Origin: Rhizopus sp. PT2906
Taxonomy: Eukaryota > Mucoromycota > Mucoromycetes > Mucorales > Rhizopodaceae
Assembly (NCBI GenBank): GCA_025529335.1
Contig: JAMYHX010000002.1
Coordinates: forward strand, 124,001 to 188,000
Length of the DNA: 64,000 nucleotides
Reading direction: 5' to 3'
The first letter of the stretch is position 1; each line of letters begins with the position of its first letter. This document shows positions 20,996-32,787 of the stretch, piece by piece. The position numbers were made by a program, and so were the translations under genes. Under the pieces are notes generated by a model. That model was not told the origin of the DNA. It ran no database searches and was given only the letters and a program-made list of their open reading frames with translations.

Positions 20996-23578
20996 TTATT
21001 TTTTAAGACAACCTAACCGAAACTGCGTCCATTCTTTGATTTTAGATGCAGAATGGTAATCGCCTTTGTCATAAAAGGCTTTCATAAATAATTTATAAGT
21101 TACTTCATCTGGTTCCATTGACCTTGAAAAGAATCGAATAAAAGCATCCTTGGGGTTAGACAACTTGACAGACTGTTGATCAGTGGCTGCTTTGATCAAA
21201 AAGTCGCCTATTGAACCAAAGTCTGACGGAAGAACTATTAGCTTATTGCTATCTGCTTTTTCTGATATTCTTTTGCTTTTATAATAGTTGTCTATTGTTT
21301 CCTTCTTGTAGCCTGTCGTCATCTCGAATATATTCCAAATCTTTCCACTCTTTAGCTTTGTTCGAGAGTTTTCTAGTTGCTCAACATCATACCACTTGTT
21401 TTCTCTCTTCAACAGTTTTTCATATGCCATAGATTTCGAATCAAGGTGTAAGAAGCTTTGCACAAGCAAGTTAAACGTGACCATATCTAGACCTGATCTT
21501 GGTTGTTGTTTATTATCGTCTGCTGATTTTAGTTTTTGAACAAACCGTTCGACTGCTTTCCAATCTTCCTGAAGAATCCAACCATTTAAAAGAGTGTTGG
21601 CCGTGGTGGTATCTGGGGTTATTCCTGCATCTATCATATTGTGGTATACTTGGTTTGCTGCGTCCATGTTATTTGCGTATGCAAAGGCTTTAATTAAAAT
21701 GTTGTAAGTAAAAATGTTGGGCGTAAGTCCATGCTTGAGCATGCGTTGAAACGTTTTCTTCAAGCGAGTGATATCTGGGTGTGGTAATTTTGACGCATAA
21801 CCATTTAAAAGCATGTTGTATCTAGCCAGTGTATGCTGGAGCTTTTCGCTTCTTGTGCCACTTTCGCAATCAAGGAACCATTTTCTATACTGCATGTCTA
21901 CCCACGCTCGTTCAAGCTTACGGAGATCGTTGTTTAAAATGGCACTATGCATCATGGCACGGTATATATTTGATCCACTGCATCTTGTCCGTGTACAGGT
22001 ATTATCTTTTCGAACCCAATTATATAAAGCAAATGCATCTGATATATCTCCTCGTTCGCCTAAAGCTGTAATGATCCGAGAGATTCCCTCAGAATTCAGA
22101 TGTACGCCCAGTTTCTGCTCCATCATTTGTAGCGCTCTTATAATATTTTTCCCTGGTATTAGGTAGTGACCATTTTGCTCAATACCTAGCATCACCCGCA
22201 GTATTCGAGAGATGGTATTGGGAGTAAAGCTGATGCTGAGGTTATTCAAATGACCTTCACATTGATCCCAACACTTTCCACTAGCGAATTTTGCTGTCAA
22301 CATAGCCTTGATAATACGTCTGTTGGTGTGTACCCCTTCAATCTTCTTTCGTTCAAGCCATGTAAACTTACTGATACACTCTGTCCAATTCCCTTTGGCA
22401 ATCCATGCTTCCATTAACACTGCATACGCATCTAGGCTTTTCTGAGCACTGTCTTCATTCTGCTTCAGCCAATTATCTGCTTGACCAAGGCAATCCTTAT
22501 TGACGAATCCTTCGACGATGGCAATACACGGTTTTTTTCCTAGCTGTAAACCTTCACTCTTCATATCAGACAAAACTGCCTGCGCGTTTTCCATGTCTTG
22601 CTTTTCACTAAACACCTTGATAAATGCCTGGAATATATTTTCATCGATTCTGTTGTTCTGCTTCAAGCTGCTGTAAAGAAACTGTACATTTTTACTTGGT
22701 AAAAATGAGCCAAACGCGCTCAGGAGTATAGAAATAGTGTGAGTCGTAGGCTGAATATGGTGTTTCTGCATAAAGGCCACCACCCATTTGATAGCTCTGT
22801 AGTTGGCATCCGGCAGTTGCGCTTCGAGTACTAGATTACAGGCATATGCTGAAGGTGTTTCATTCTTGACTGTGATTAACCTGAACATTGTAAACAGATG
22901 CTGAGGCGAGAAGTGATTCTTTCCCTTGTCTCGACGCGATGGATTAATATTGTCTATGTACAGTCTAATGAATGTGTCAATAGTTGTTGGTGTTATATCA
23001 TTGTCTAAATGCAAAATGGTCGAGAATTTGTTCCATAGACTATGTGTTACTGATTGCAATGCAGCCTCGTCCCAGGGATTGGCGTGATTCAAATAGTCAT
23101 TTGTTGCTTGCAAGGCAAGGTAGATATTGTTCTTTTCTAAACAAGCCGGCACAAGTTCAACAAGGCATTCTGCAATGTCTTTTGGCTTCACGAAATGTTT
23201 TGTCTTTAGATCTAAAAAGTTCTTGGAGGCTGCTGTCACATCTCCACATTCTATCAAAGCTTTAATATATCGTTGATGTGAAGAACTTTTCAACAAGTAA
23301 TTTCGTCTATAATCTTCCCATGTGTCTATTAATTTGTCTTTATTTTTGGTATATCCGTAAGCAGTGATGGCATCCAGGTACATTGAGGTCGTAGGTCGTT
23401 TTCCAAGGATACGTGTATCTTCAAAGCTTTTGCATATTTTCAACATACTTTCATAATTGATCGATGTTTTCTTTATGTCCTGAATATTCACGCTTTTAGA
23501 TCTAATGTTCAAGAGTGGAGGCTTTACACCAACATGTCGCAGTGAGCGTATACAAGGCTCTTTTAACTGTAATGACAT
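20996..23578 (-). CDS. Large pentatricopeptide repeat protein, probably mitochondrial
   Basis: Uninterrupted reading frame of 860 residues. The N-terminus (MSLQLKEPCIRSLRHVGVKP) is basic and free of acidic residues apart from one Glu, compatible with a mitochondrial presequence. Helical-hairpin repeats run through the protein. The clearest PPRs are near residues 620-690 (LTPNIFTYNILIKAFAYANN, then ITPDTTTANTLLNGW), near 285-345 (IDENIFQAFIKVFSEKQDME) and near 515-555 (ISDAFALYNWVRKDN). Such proteins bind organellar transcripts; the target is unknown. It has no detectable similarity to the PPR protein at 8071 beyond the repeat itself. No intron is needed. The stop lies 63 nt from the EAF7 start. 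Confidence 0.88.
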   Translation of the reverse strand: MSLQLKEPCIRSLRHVGVKPPLLNIRSKSVNIQDIKKTSINYESMLKICKSFEDTRILGKRPTTSMYLDAITAYGYTKNKDKLIDTWEDYRRNYLLKSSSHQRYIKALIECGDVTAASKNFLDLKTKHFVKPKDIAECLVELVPACLEKNNIYLALQATNDYLNHANPWDEAALQSVTHSLWNKFSTILHLDNDITPTTIDTFIRLYIDNINPSRRDKGKNHFSPQHLFTMFRLITVKNETPSAYACNLVLEAQLPDANYRAIKWVVAFMQKHHIQPTTHTISILLSAFGSFLPSKNVQFLYSSLKQNNRIDENIFQAFIKVFSEKQDMENAQAVLSDMKSEGLQLGKKPCIAIVEGFVNKDCLGQADNWLKQNEDSAQKSLDAYAVLMEAWIAKGNWTECISKFTWLERKKIEGVHTNRRIIKAMLTAKFASGKCWDQCEGHLNNLSISFTPNTISRILRVMLGIEQNGHYLIPGKNIIRALQMMEQKLGVHLNSEGISRIITALGERGDISDAFALYNWVRKDNTCTRTRCSGSNIYRAMMHSAILNNDLRKLERAWVDMQYRKWFLDCESGTRSEKLQHTLARYNMLLNGYASKLPHPDITRLKKTFQRMLKHGLTPNIFTYNILIKAFAYANNMDAANQVYHNMIDAGITPDTTTANTLLNGWILQEDWKAVERFVQKLKSADDNKQQPRSGLDMVTFNLLVQSFLHLDSKSMAYEKLLKRENKWYDVEQLENSRTKLKSGKIWNIFEMTTGYKKETIDNYYKSKRISEKADSNKLIVLPSDFGSIGDFLIKAATDQQSVKLSNPKDAFIRFFSRSMEPDEVTYKLFMKAFYDKGDYHSASKIKEWTQFRLGCLKK

Positions 23579-26500
23579 GTCTCAGCTGTTTTCATAGATC
23601 CCTCAGCTTGATGCTGCTTTGTATAGGTTTAATACTAATGTAAGAGAGAGAGATAAGTGACTATTATTTGTCTCGTTCTTTCTCTTTTGCTGCTCTCTCT
23701 CCCTTTTTCTGTCAACTTGCCCCCCACTCAGGCTAATTTATTTCCAGTTAAAGCAGTACCAGGTTCGTGGTGGTTAGGCACAAGCCACAATTGACATCAC
23801 TGTCCCAGTCAGACTGAGGAAATTGATTTGCTTAGAGTTTAAAAATCAGTTGCATAGTGTTTATTTACTCAGGAACTTTCATGAAAGACGTTGTAATGAT
23901 AGACGCTTTCAGAATGGTTACAGCGACCTCAGATGATCTATGAGCTTTAGTTTAGCACGAGTAGTATATGAAATTGATGGGCAGAGGTAAAGCTCTTCTA
24001 GAATTATGCTCAAGAGAGATAATACAGCAACTATGCCAAAAGACTTTTATAGGTTCTAATTGCTGCTGTGACGACATTCTTCAGGCTAGCTATTGACCAT
24101 CAGAACAAGGAGCCGTGCATCCATAAAAACTATCAGACCATCAAATATCAGAGCAGCCTGCAAAGATCCGCAGTAACAGACGTACTGCTGGGGTATGCAT
24201 TAGCTGTGCCTTGTCAATTGTCAACTAGCTTATGTATCCCTAGACAGCAGGAAGCATCATCAACAATCTATCACAACTGTGATCTCAGATAACTAGCTCC
24301 CAATTAACTACTGGCCCCCTGTAAAAATTCCGATCGAATGCCCATAACTCTCCTTTTGGCTGCCTGAAAGCCTCCAGTTGAGTGATGAAACGAACGACCG
24401 TTGTCAGTCCAGGATACGTATTGAGCACCATAGAAAGAGATTGCATAGAGATCATTGAACACACAATCATCGCCTCGCTGAATAAGATTTTATAAAAACT
24501 TACCTTGACCAAAGAGAGCCACCAAAAAGAGTAAAAAAATATAAAGAGAAAAGAAAGAGAGAGAAAAGGAATAGAGGCAAATTTCTCTCTTTTTATACCT
24601 CTTTCTTAGTTACGCGAAGTTATTGTTTTCAATAAATAAGGTTTACGCTCACACTTTTGTTTATTTCTAAAGTGTTTCATGGCTCTTTGCCTATCTTTTT
24701 TATGCTTTTTATATCCGCTTAGATTATCACTTGTATTTATATTTTAATGAAGTTATTCACCTCTATTTTTATATAGTAAAAAGACTAAAGAGTAATAAAT
24801 TTAATGCACCCTTTGCTTATATCACGCGTCTTTGGGTTTATTTCCTAGTCTTAGTTACACGCTATTTATGTTACTCTGCCAAACCCTTTTTTCTCTTTTC
24901 TTTGACCTTTTGCAAATAAAGACTAAATAAATACTATTTTTTAGTAGCTGTTATATGAAGTATAATCTTGTATAAAGAAATGAAGCAAGTTATGCATAAA
25001 TCAAAAGAACGCCGCCACCAAAAAGGTAATAGCAAATGAAAGACGCGCCCCGAAACTCTGTTGACGCTAAAGTTTTTTCTGAAAAAATAACAAGAGTGAA
25101 CGTTATTGTGATTTATAGGTGCTCTAAATATTGCAATACGCTTTGTTGACTGATGTTAGCTCATCTTCTCTTTCCATATAAATTCTTATCAACAGGATTT
25201 AACAATTCTATCAGTGAAAGGCAATGTGAATAGAGGTTGTATATATTGTTATCAAGATCTTATATTATAGTTGATTTGTTCACATATCTATCATAGCAAT
25301 GCCTCTACAAGAGAATAATCCTCAATGCTGTGGCCGACATTATAGTCATTAAGCTTGACAAAAGAGAACCACTACGATCTACGCTAACTCGTAAGCCAAA
25401 TAAAAGAAAAATAAAAAAGTTAAGGAGAAAATATAAGTCAGCGGATGAAGAAATTAAGCGATATGCTGCCTCTATCTCTGCGATAAAAAGTATGTTGCTA
25501 TTGTTCAGTTGACGATGCAAACAGAACAAATTTACTTTTAGGGTAACAGTCTTTAGAAATTCGCTGCTCTCATGCTTAAGTGTCTTTGAGTGCATATCTT
25601 CATAATAGTCCATGTGGACATAATTTTGCTACTTTTTTTATTATTATTGGAAATGTCAACCATGCGATTTTTGAGACTTGTTAGTCCCTCCGCACTTTTC
25701 AATAGACGGCTTCACGATGGTTAAACATATCACGAAGTGCTTACTGTAATAATATGCTGACCTTGTTCGGCCACAACCATCTAACCGTACTGTCCAATAT
25801 CTTTTGGTTTAACTTTTGTGCTTCTGGTCTCTGTCATATTATGAATTGAGATTCCTTGATGTACTCAACTGTTTTAATATAATCAACATATCTGGGATTA
25901 TTAACAATCTATAAGACTTTAGGAATGACAATACACTAATCATATATTGCTGGACATTTCTGTCACGTTTTTCTTGGTTGAGTTTTGACATCATTGTATA
26001 TGTCGTTGGTATAAAGTCGCTTTTGCTCGCTTTGCTTTTCCTTTTTGGGTAACGTAAAAATACTAAAGAGCTCTGCATTGTGTGCACTACGCCATATTTT
26101 ATTTTGCGCAGGCTTTTTCTATCTTTGATCTTTTTATAGTTTTTCATCTTTATGTTCAAACTTTGATCAACCAAGTGATGCAAATGTTTATTGCATTTCT
26201 TATTCTTTATAATAAAATGCGGTAAGTCAAATCTTGTAATGCGTAAAGTGAATTTTAAGTTTTGTGGCGGAAAGATTGTACGCGCAAAATGCCTAATAGA
26301 TCTTCATGTGTAATCAAAAGACATAGCCCTATTCGTAACCTATTTTCCTTTTTAGGCATATATGTAAGCAAATCAATAGTTTTTCGTAATGGGAACTTAC
26401 GAGTGTGGATGGGAATAGGATCAGCAGACAGGACTATGGTCAGACTCTGTCTTAGCTTTGTGCTCTAGAAGAGACAAGTTAATAGCAATCCTTATCTGAG

Positions 26501-27003
26501 TTAAATCTATTTGAGTAACTTTGGCTTGTAAAATGAAGAAGACAAGTTCTACAGAATTGTAAGCTTTTTTTGAAAAAGCAATATCTCAGCAACTGTTTCT
26601 AGGCAACACATTTGATGATTATATAAATGTATTAGGCACATTTTTTAATTTGCCATGACATCAAACGAATCACTCTGTAGTTTAAAACTCAATTCATATT
26701 CTGCAAGTTTATCAAAGGAGAGGGAAGGACGAAAGTAAGTCTTCTTTTTAACAACAAGAGTATGTAATCGTCCTACTCTCATCTTTCTTTTCTTTTTTTT
26801 TTTTTTCTTCTTTTTATTTTTACTGCTTAATTTTGAATACTCCACTATTTTGTGCAACCGTAACACAATAAATAATTAGGTGGGAAATCAAGATGGTAGG
26901 CATTTGATTAACAATGAGAAAAAATACACAAGGTTTTTATGGGGATTTTGTTTTCCCCTCTCCCCCTTTTTTTACTCTTTTTTTTTTATTATTCTTAAAC
27001 AGC
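23579..27003. other. 3.4 kb gene-poor region
   Basis: Between the PPR gene and the hydrolase I find no gene I can support. Short open stretches exist: 24285-24512 on the minus strand (contains FRQPKGELWAFDRNFYRGP), 25330-25512 on the plus strand (Lys/Arg-rich), and 25839-26183 on the minus strand (Lys/Arg-rich). None has an identifiable domain, an upstream partner exon or a complete start-to-stop structure, and they are probably decayed mobile DNA or chance. Low-complexity A/T runs are frequent, including a T-rich block at about 26790-26822. Confidence 0.35.
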
Positions 27004-28382
27004 ATGAATTCATTAAGAAGCGCATTCAATAAAATACCTTCAGGAACAACGATCAAGCTATTAAAAAAAGTGTTTTCTTTACCTGCGCCTGCTGCAAGAC
27101 TGATATTAAATGATATAACAAAACCACGATCATCACATAAGCCATGGATACGTAAAGTAGCCTGGAATAACGAATGGTCTGGTTGCTGGCTTGGCGAAAA
27201 CGTAAGCCAATTGGATGAAGAGTCTTTATCAAAGAGAATATATAATGCTGATGTTATCCTCTTTAATGTGCATGGTAAAGCTACAAAAGTATTACTATTC
27301 GTATGTTTACTGATCAATTTTATGTAGGTGGCGGGTTTAGAGTAGGAAGTTGCACAATGTATATGGATACTTATATTGAATGGATAAAGTTACTAAAGTA
27401 CAACTATGGTTTGGAAGCATTAATCATGTCTATCGACTATCGATTAGCGCCTGAATACAAATACCCAAGCCCTGTCGAAGATGTGGTTCGAGCTTATGAG
27501 CATCTTACAAAGACACTAAGTATAAACCCTGAAAAGATCATTGTCATTGGCGATTCTGCTGGTGCTTCCTTGGTTCTCGAAATGCTCTTTATCACGCACG
27601 ATCCAAGCATGTTTGAAATTGTTACAGATGAAACAGGCGATAGCTCAGCAGATAGTGGGCCTACTCTCACCGAATTACCTCGACCCGCAGCTGCTGTTAT
27701 TATCTCTCCTATAGTTACAGATGAAACCTGTTCTCCCTCATGGGAAACCAACTTAAAGTACGACTATATATCCCAATATACCGCCAAAGTGATCAAAAAG
27801 GACTACTTTGAACCCTCTGGCCCTGATTCGCCCCCTGACTCTAATCAAGTACTGGGCATTGCAAAGCTCGAAACTGGCTTCCGTGCCTTCTTACCTGACC
27901 ATGTCTTGATGTACATTGGCAACAAGGAAGTCTTGCGTGACGATGCACTTGACTTGGCTATGCGTGCAGAAAATGATAATGTCAATTGGGAGACAGTAAT
28001 TGAAGACGCCGTCCACAACTGGTTTGTGGTTCCAGAGGTCGTCAAGGACAAGTCAATATGCCAGCGTGCTAATGCTACCTTTGCTGACTTTTGTTATCGA
28101 GCTATACGTCATATCCCAAATCAAAATCTGCCGTTTAAAGCAGGGACATACATCACTCGCTACAGTAACACGAGTGTCTCAAGTGATTTCTCCTCATTGA
28201 GAAGATCTTCAGAGGGGCTTGAAATGGTCTTGGAGGATGAGGAAGAAGAAAAGCGAGAAGAAGAGTATTATAACAATCCTTCTGATTCTGAATCAGGTGC
28301 TTCTACAGCTAATCTTGATCAACCAGATACAATCATTGCTGAAAAAGTTTCAAAGCAAAAACCACGAACAGTGTTTGTATAA
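27004..28382 (+). CDS. Alpha/beta hydrolase of the hormone-sensitive-lipase type (esterase/lipase)
   Basis: Two exons, 27004-27274 and 27328-28382, give 441 residues. Splicing creates the HGGGF oxyanion motif of the HSL (abhydrolase-3) family across the junction (near residue 90), strong support for the intron. The nucleophile elbow GDSAG is at about residue 173 and is preceded by YRLAPEYKYPSPVED, another HSL-family block. A plausible acid lies near EVLRDDAL and the histidine in VHNWF (about 325-330). The C-terminal 70 residues are acidic and Ser-rich without fold. I chose the ATG at 27004 (MNSLRSAFNK) over one 90 nt upstream whose leader is mostly Phe/Leu from a poly-T tract. Substrate is unknown: steryl acetyl esters, acylglycerols or small esters are all possible. 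Confidence 0.85.
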
Positions 28383-28500
28383 TAAATTGTTCTATTGTAA
28401 ATAAAATCTTTCTCCTTTTACTCGTTTTGAATAAATCCCCGCTCTTTTCTTCCCTCTTTTTTTCCTTTTTCTCTTTTTCTTTTTATTTTGCATAATAGAC

Positions 28501-29383
28501 ATGGACTCTATCCCTTATTTATTTCATTCTACTCAAAGTTGTCAATCGTTTAGCAATGAAGACGACGAAGGTTGTAAACTACTAGACTCGTTTGCCATTC
28601 TTGTCCAGATCACACTTGCCTCTACAGCTCTAATCACTTTATTCTATAAACGATCGCGAGAAAAACCTCAAAGACCGATGATAGTCTGGTATGATAAGCT
28701 CCTCCATTGAATTGAATTGCATGTTTAATTTCTAAAAAAAAAGATTTCAAGGGCATTGGACGTAGCCAAGCAATTTGTAGGCGCAGCCGTCATTCATTTT
28801 CTTAACTTGGCAGTCAGTTATATCGCTGGGCGGCCCAAAGGCGGCGGGCCCAGAACCAATTTATGTGTGTGGTACTTTCTGAATGTCGCAGTTGACACAA
28901 CCATTGGGGTTGTGATCTTATGGTTCTGGCTCAAATCTATCCAAAGGATATTTACTATGCTGCATATCAAGGATATCAAGACTGGTCAGTACGGTGCACC
29001 ACCTCTGAGACATATGCTTCTGCCATGGTTTAAGCAGACGTTTATTTTTGTCTTGGCTGAATCGCTCATGAAGCTCTGTGTCTACTGGATGTTTCGCTAT
29101 TTTCCCTTTTTATTCTCTTTTGGCGAATGGGTTTTGAGATGGACCAAGGGTAACTACAGATATCAAGTTATCTTTGTCATGTTAATGTAAGTCACTATAA
29201 CGTTTAAAAAGAATTATATCGATATTCATTACATCCAGATTCCCTTTGATCATGAATATCATCCAGTTCTGGATCGTAGACACAATTGTTAAAGTAGCTC
29301 CAAAGGACCAGGAAGATGTCATTCAAGATCAACCCAATAATGATCATGTTGATAACGAGCGTGAACCTTTACTGCCCAAATAA
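28501..29383 (+). CDS. STIMATE-family multi-pass membrane protein (yeast YPL162C-like)
   Basis: Three exons, 28501-28688, 28752-29186 and 29239-29383, give 255 residues. The family (TMEM110/STIMATE in animals, a vacuolar membrane protein in yeast) is recognised from the order: CKLLDSFAILVQITLA helix 1, the short basic loop with KRPR-like residues, KQFVGAAVIHFLNLAVSYI, then CVWYFLNVAVDTTIGVVILW, and a distal MLIFPLIMNIIQFWIVDT helix. Five hydrophobic segments are visible. The C-terminus is acidic and ends EREPLLPK, a dileucine-type sorting signal (E-x-x-x-LL) that fits vacuolar delivery. Animal members promote ER-plasma membrane calcium-entry contacts; the fungal role is not established. It sits 118 nt after the hydrolase and converges on EDC3 with 110 nt between stops. 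Confidence 0.82.
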
Positions 29384-29493
29384 ACTGCATACACACATCT
29401 AATGATGTACTTTTTGATACCACTTTATAAGCAAGACCTCCATTTACTTGGAAAAGTCATCAATCGGAAAAATTCAGATTTATTATCCATAGC

Positions 29494-31072
29494 TTAGATA
29501 GCATCGTACGTGAGATTAACTAACGTTTCTGCCTCCCAAAAGATATTGGACATATCTATGCCAGCCTGCTCCCACATTTTTCGTGGTATGCCAATGTCCA
29601 CTAAATAAAGGGCGCCTGTGATCCTTGTTGATTTACACCCCAACTTGGGAGCACCGAGGCAGACAGTCCATTGAGGATGAATAAAGTATTGAGCGTGCTG
29701 TGGGTGGCCTAAAGGAGGGGAGGGGGAGGAATAGGTTAAGACGAATCAGGATCTTCTTTTTCTTTTACCTGTGTCGGCATCAACGCCACTTGGAAAATCA
29801 ATGCTCATGATCGGCTTTGGCTGCTGATTTGCCCAGCTGATTGCCTTTGTCCACGCATGAAATTCGGCAAGATTGTCCATCAGCTTATTTTCTGACCCAA
29901 GAATCGCATCCATGACCAGATCATATGCGCCTTGGATCCTTGAGGGATCATAAACGACGGGTATACCAAAGTTGTGCAACAGCTCTTCTTCACGAGCGAC
30001 ATCAGGGCAAAGGGCTTGTCTATCGTGGTAGACGATGCAGATCGTGGCGGGATATCCGCGATTGATCAACAGACGAGCCGCGGCGAGACCGATGGCGCCT
30101 ATCCGAGTGTTGCCTGCAAGAATGACAATAGAAGACGATAGGTGACTGTGGCGAAGAAGGCGCATGGCCAGAACAGCCGCTCCTCGTGCGCTATTTTCGA
30201 TCGCCAAGTCTTCAAAATGTGGTAATACCGTGGTACATTTACGTTGAATACGTATTAATTCAGTGACAGACAGCAACGGGCAGGGCGTACCGCTCGTCGC
30301 GGTCTTTAAAGCTGTCGATATTGCAGGTGCTCTAATAGACGAAGGAGGAGAAGGTGGCTTTATAGGCACGTCAAGTACGTTCTCTGTTGGTAACAAGTTT
30401 CTTTGTGGTAATCGATTATGAGTAACGAGGAGATCTTCTTTTGATGTTTTATCCGAGTCCTTTTGAGTATTAATATAAAGTGATACCAAAAGAATAAAGA
30501 TACACTTACTCGAATTTCTGCAAATATTTCAGCTTTATTAAACTTGTCCAGATGCTTTTGAAAATCAAATTCTTCTTCTCGAAAGCTGTTCACGTCTGTA
30601 TCAGCCCAACCTTGAGCATTTTTGTTATTGTTCATATTTTTCCGATTTTGTCGCTGTTTCCTTTTCTTGCCTAAAAGGGGTTATTTAACCAATTAAATCA
30701 GAGATATGTACTTACTTTTTGACGTTGACAGTGATGGTGTGATCAGTTCTGGTTCATGCTAGGTGTAGAAAAATGGTTAGCAATAGAGCAAATAAGGACC
30801 TATTTACCTGTGAGTATGACTCTGCGAATAAATCCTTAATATCTCTTCCGTATACACCATGGATGGGTGTATGATATGGCAATTGACCAAAGAAATGGAG
30901 TGTGGCTGTTATGCATTCATGAGTTGTTATGTACATGTGTTGATCATGATATATTACCATCTTTTAAGGTAATCTGTTTCGTATTTGGGTCAACATCATA
31001 AATGGTTCCTTCGATCTTGGCTCCATTATGTAATAAAATGGTTGCTTTCAAACCTAAAAATGCTTCTGCCAT
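29494..31072 (-). CDS. EDC3: Enhancer of mRNA decapping Edc3 (LSm - FDF - YjeF_N)
   Basis: A scaffold of P-bodies that activates Dcp2-mediated decapping. Six exons, 30958-31072, 30808-30905, 30716-30758, 30510-30670, 29769-30459 and 29494-29708, total 440 residues with clean phases. The N-terminal divergent LSm domain (about 1-70) reads FLGLKATILLHNGAKIEGTI and VDPNTKQITLKDATLHFFG. The FDF box is EEEFDFQKHLDKFNKAEIF (about 115-140). The C-terminal YjeF_N Rossmann-like domain (about 190-440) has ENSARGAAVLAMRLL, VILAGNTRIGAIGLAAARLL and SIDFPSGVDADTG. An upstream in-frame ATG would add a Phe/Leu-rich leader and was not used. Exon 3 is only 43 nt. Confidence 0.92.
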
Positions 31073-32787
31073 TAAAAATATAAAAATTAAAGACGGGAAA
31101 AAAAGAGAGACAGTGAGAGAAAAAGGGAACAATAATAAAAATTTATGGTTAGGCGCGCCCTCAAATGCTTATGTAATTAGTTTCAAAATAAAGTGCTTTA
31201 TTGATTACCATTCAAATTCCATGCCTGATTTTTCGCTCAGTGTTTTCCTATTGTCATTTCTGATTTATTCAACACGTCATCTAAATCCTTTAGTTGATTG
31301 TTAGTCCTAATTGAAGCTAACAATTAAGGTGCAGTGGCGTATGATGTGGCTTTGATGGGCCTTGTCTTTGTGGAGGCGTGATAATATGTTGAAGTGAGAA
31401 AGAGCTAATTGCAGATGATCAACGATCTACATCAATTATAAAAGCACAGATTGACAAAAATAGAAGTTGTATCCTTCCAAATCCACAGAAAAAGCCGTTG
31501 TACAAGGCTAGACAAATCCTATCTTTTATAAACAAGCCAGCTTTCTGATATTTACTCTACATTTAATCAAAATGGTCGATTATTTTTTTTTATAAAGCTC
31601 TATAGAGTCATGCTGTTGATGGGCATGACTATCCTTAACTTATGAATGATGCTCACACGAAGGATTTGTATAGTATATGCCAACATAGCTCTACATATGT
31701 CAGTAAAGTAAAAAGATACAGATATTTGTATATGAGAAGCAGAATCCAAGGATGCCTATAAGACGTATGCAGATCAAGATAAAGTAAGGTTTTTCAAACT
31801 TCAGTTTAAAAAGCACAGGCACACCTTCTATGTCGTCTTGACGGGGATGCGATTGAACCAAGATATAGCTCTCTTCTCCGTTGCCAATGTGTTGCGTTCC
31901 ACCTGTAACTATACAAATGAGAGTGTAGAAAATAGGAGAACTACACGATCATGATCCTTGTTGACGGTTTTATGCAAGGCAAATGATTGTCAAAAATTTA
32001 CTCAGCATGAGATGATCTAAATAATATCACGCTTGGTAATAGAAATTTCAATCGAAGCTACCTCAAGCACGGCGAAGAGCTTTCGATATCATACTGAACA
32101 TTGTTTGTCAGCAAATACTGAATTAAAAGATATACGTATGTAGCTGACAAATGTATCTCCAAGATAGGTTAAAGGTTGACATCTTTAGATATTTTACTGC
32201 TACATTTAGTGAGATTGATACCTGTTTAAAGGGAATAGAAAAATGATAAACAACTTAGACTCTTTACTGAAAAGAAATATGCTGTCAGAAACGTATTGTT
32301 GTTAAGGCCTACACTCTTTTCAGAAAGTAAATTCACCTCCCAAGGAAAATGAATGGGACTGGTTGTAAACTCTTGTTTAAGAGGTGCCTGAGTGCGGCTG
32401 TTACTGCAAAACGATTTAGGCCCATGTTTATACTAGTCAGACGACGTGTATTTATAAAGATGGTTCATATTGCAGACGATCCTTCAACCAAATGTCATAT
32501 GGCTATAACCTTGGTTTTGGTAGAGTCAAAAGCTGCCCAACACAAGTGTGATGGCTATATTCCCTGCAACACATTGAAGCACTTGTATCATTTCATGGAA
32601 AAGAGTGTATGATTATTTGTTATTTGTTAAATTTAAACTTCCAATAAGAAAAAAGATCACTGATCTGACATGGCAAAAAGTGAATCCAAAAAAAAAAGAT
32701 TTTGGGCATCAACAAATCAAAATAAAGGACGGCTCATAAGCATATCTTTGCCTTTCTTTTTCTTTTTTCTCTTTCTTAAATATTTAT
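31073..32787. other. 1.7 kb gene-poor region upstream of EDC3 and the bHLH gene
   Basis: Divergent interval that should hold both promoters. Two small open stretches are noted and not called as genes: minus strand 31700-31908 (about 69 open codons behind a GTATAG acceptor, with GGTQHIGNGEESYILVQSHP) and plus strand 32349-32612 (87 codons starting MNGTGCKLLFKRCLSAAVTA). Neither shows a domain I recognise. A pyrimidine-rich leader (32745-32775) precedes the bHLH start codon. Confidence 0.35.

Noticed and set aside
24285..24512. 75-codon minus frame containing FRQPKGELWAFDRNF
   Set aside because: No domain, no partner exon, and the start lies in a region of overlapping stops; insufficient to call a gene.
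25839..26183. Lys/Arg-rich minus-strand frame with RDRNVQQYMISVL, considered as a TnpB/Fanzor end
   Set aside because: The zinc-ribbon cysteines are absent and the motif match is weak; chance likeness in a basic A+T-rich frame is as likely.
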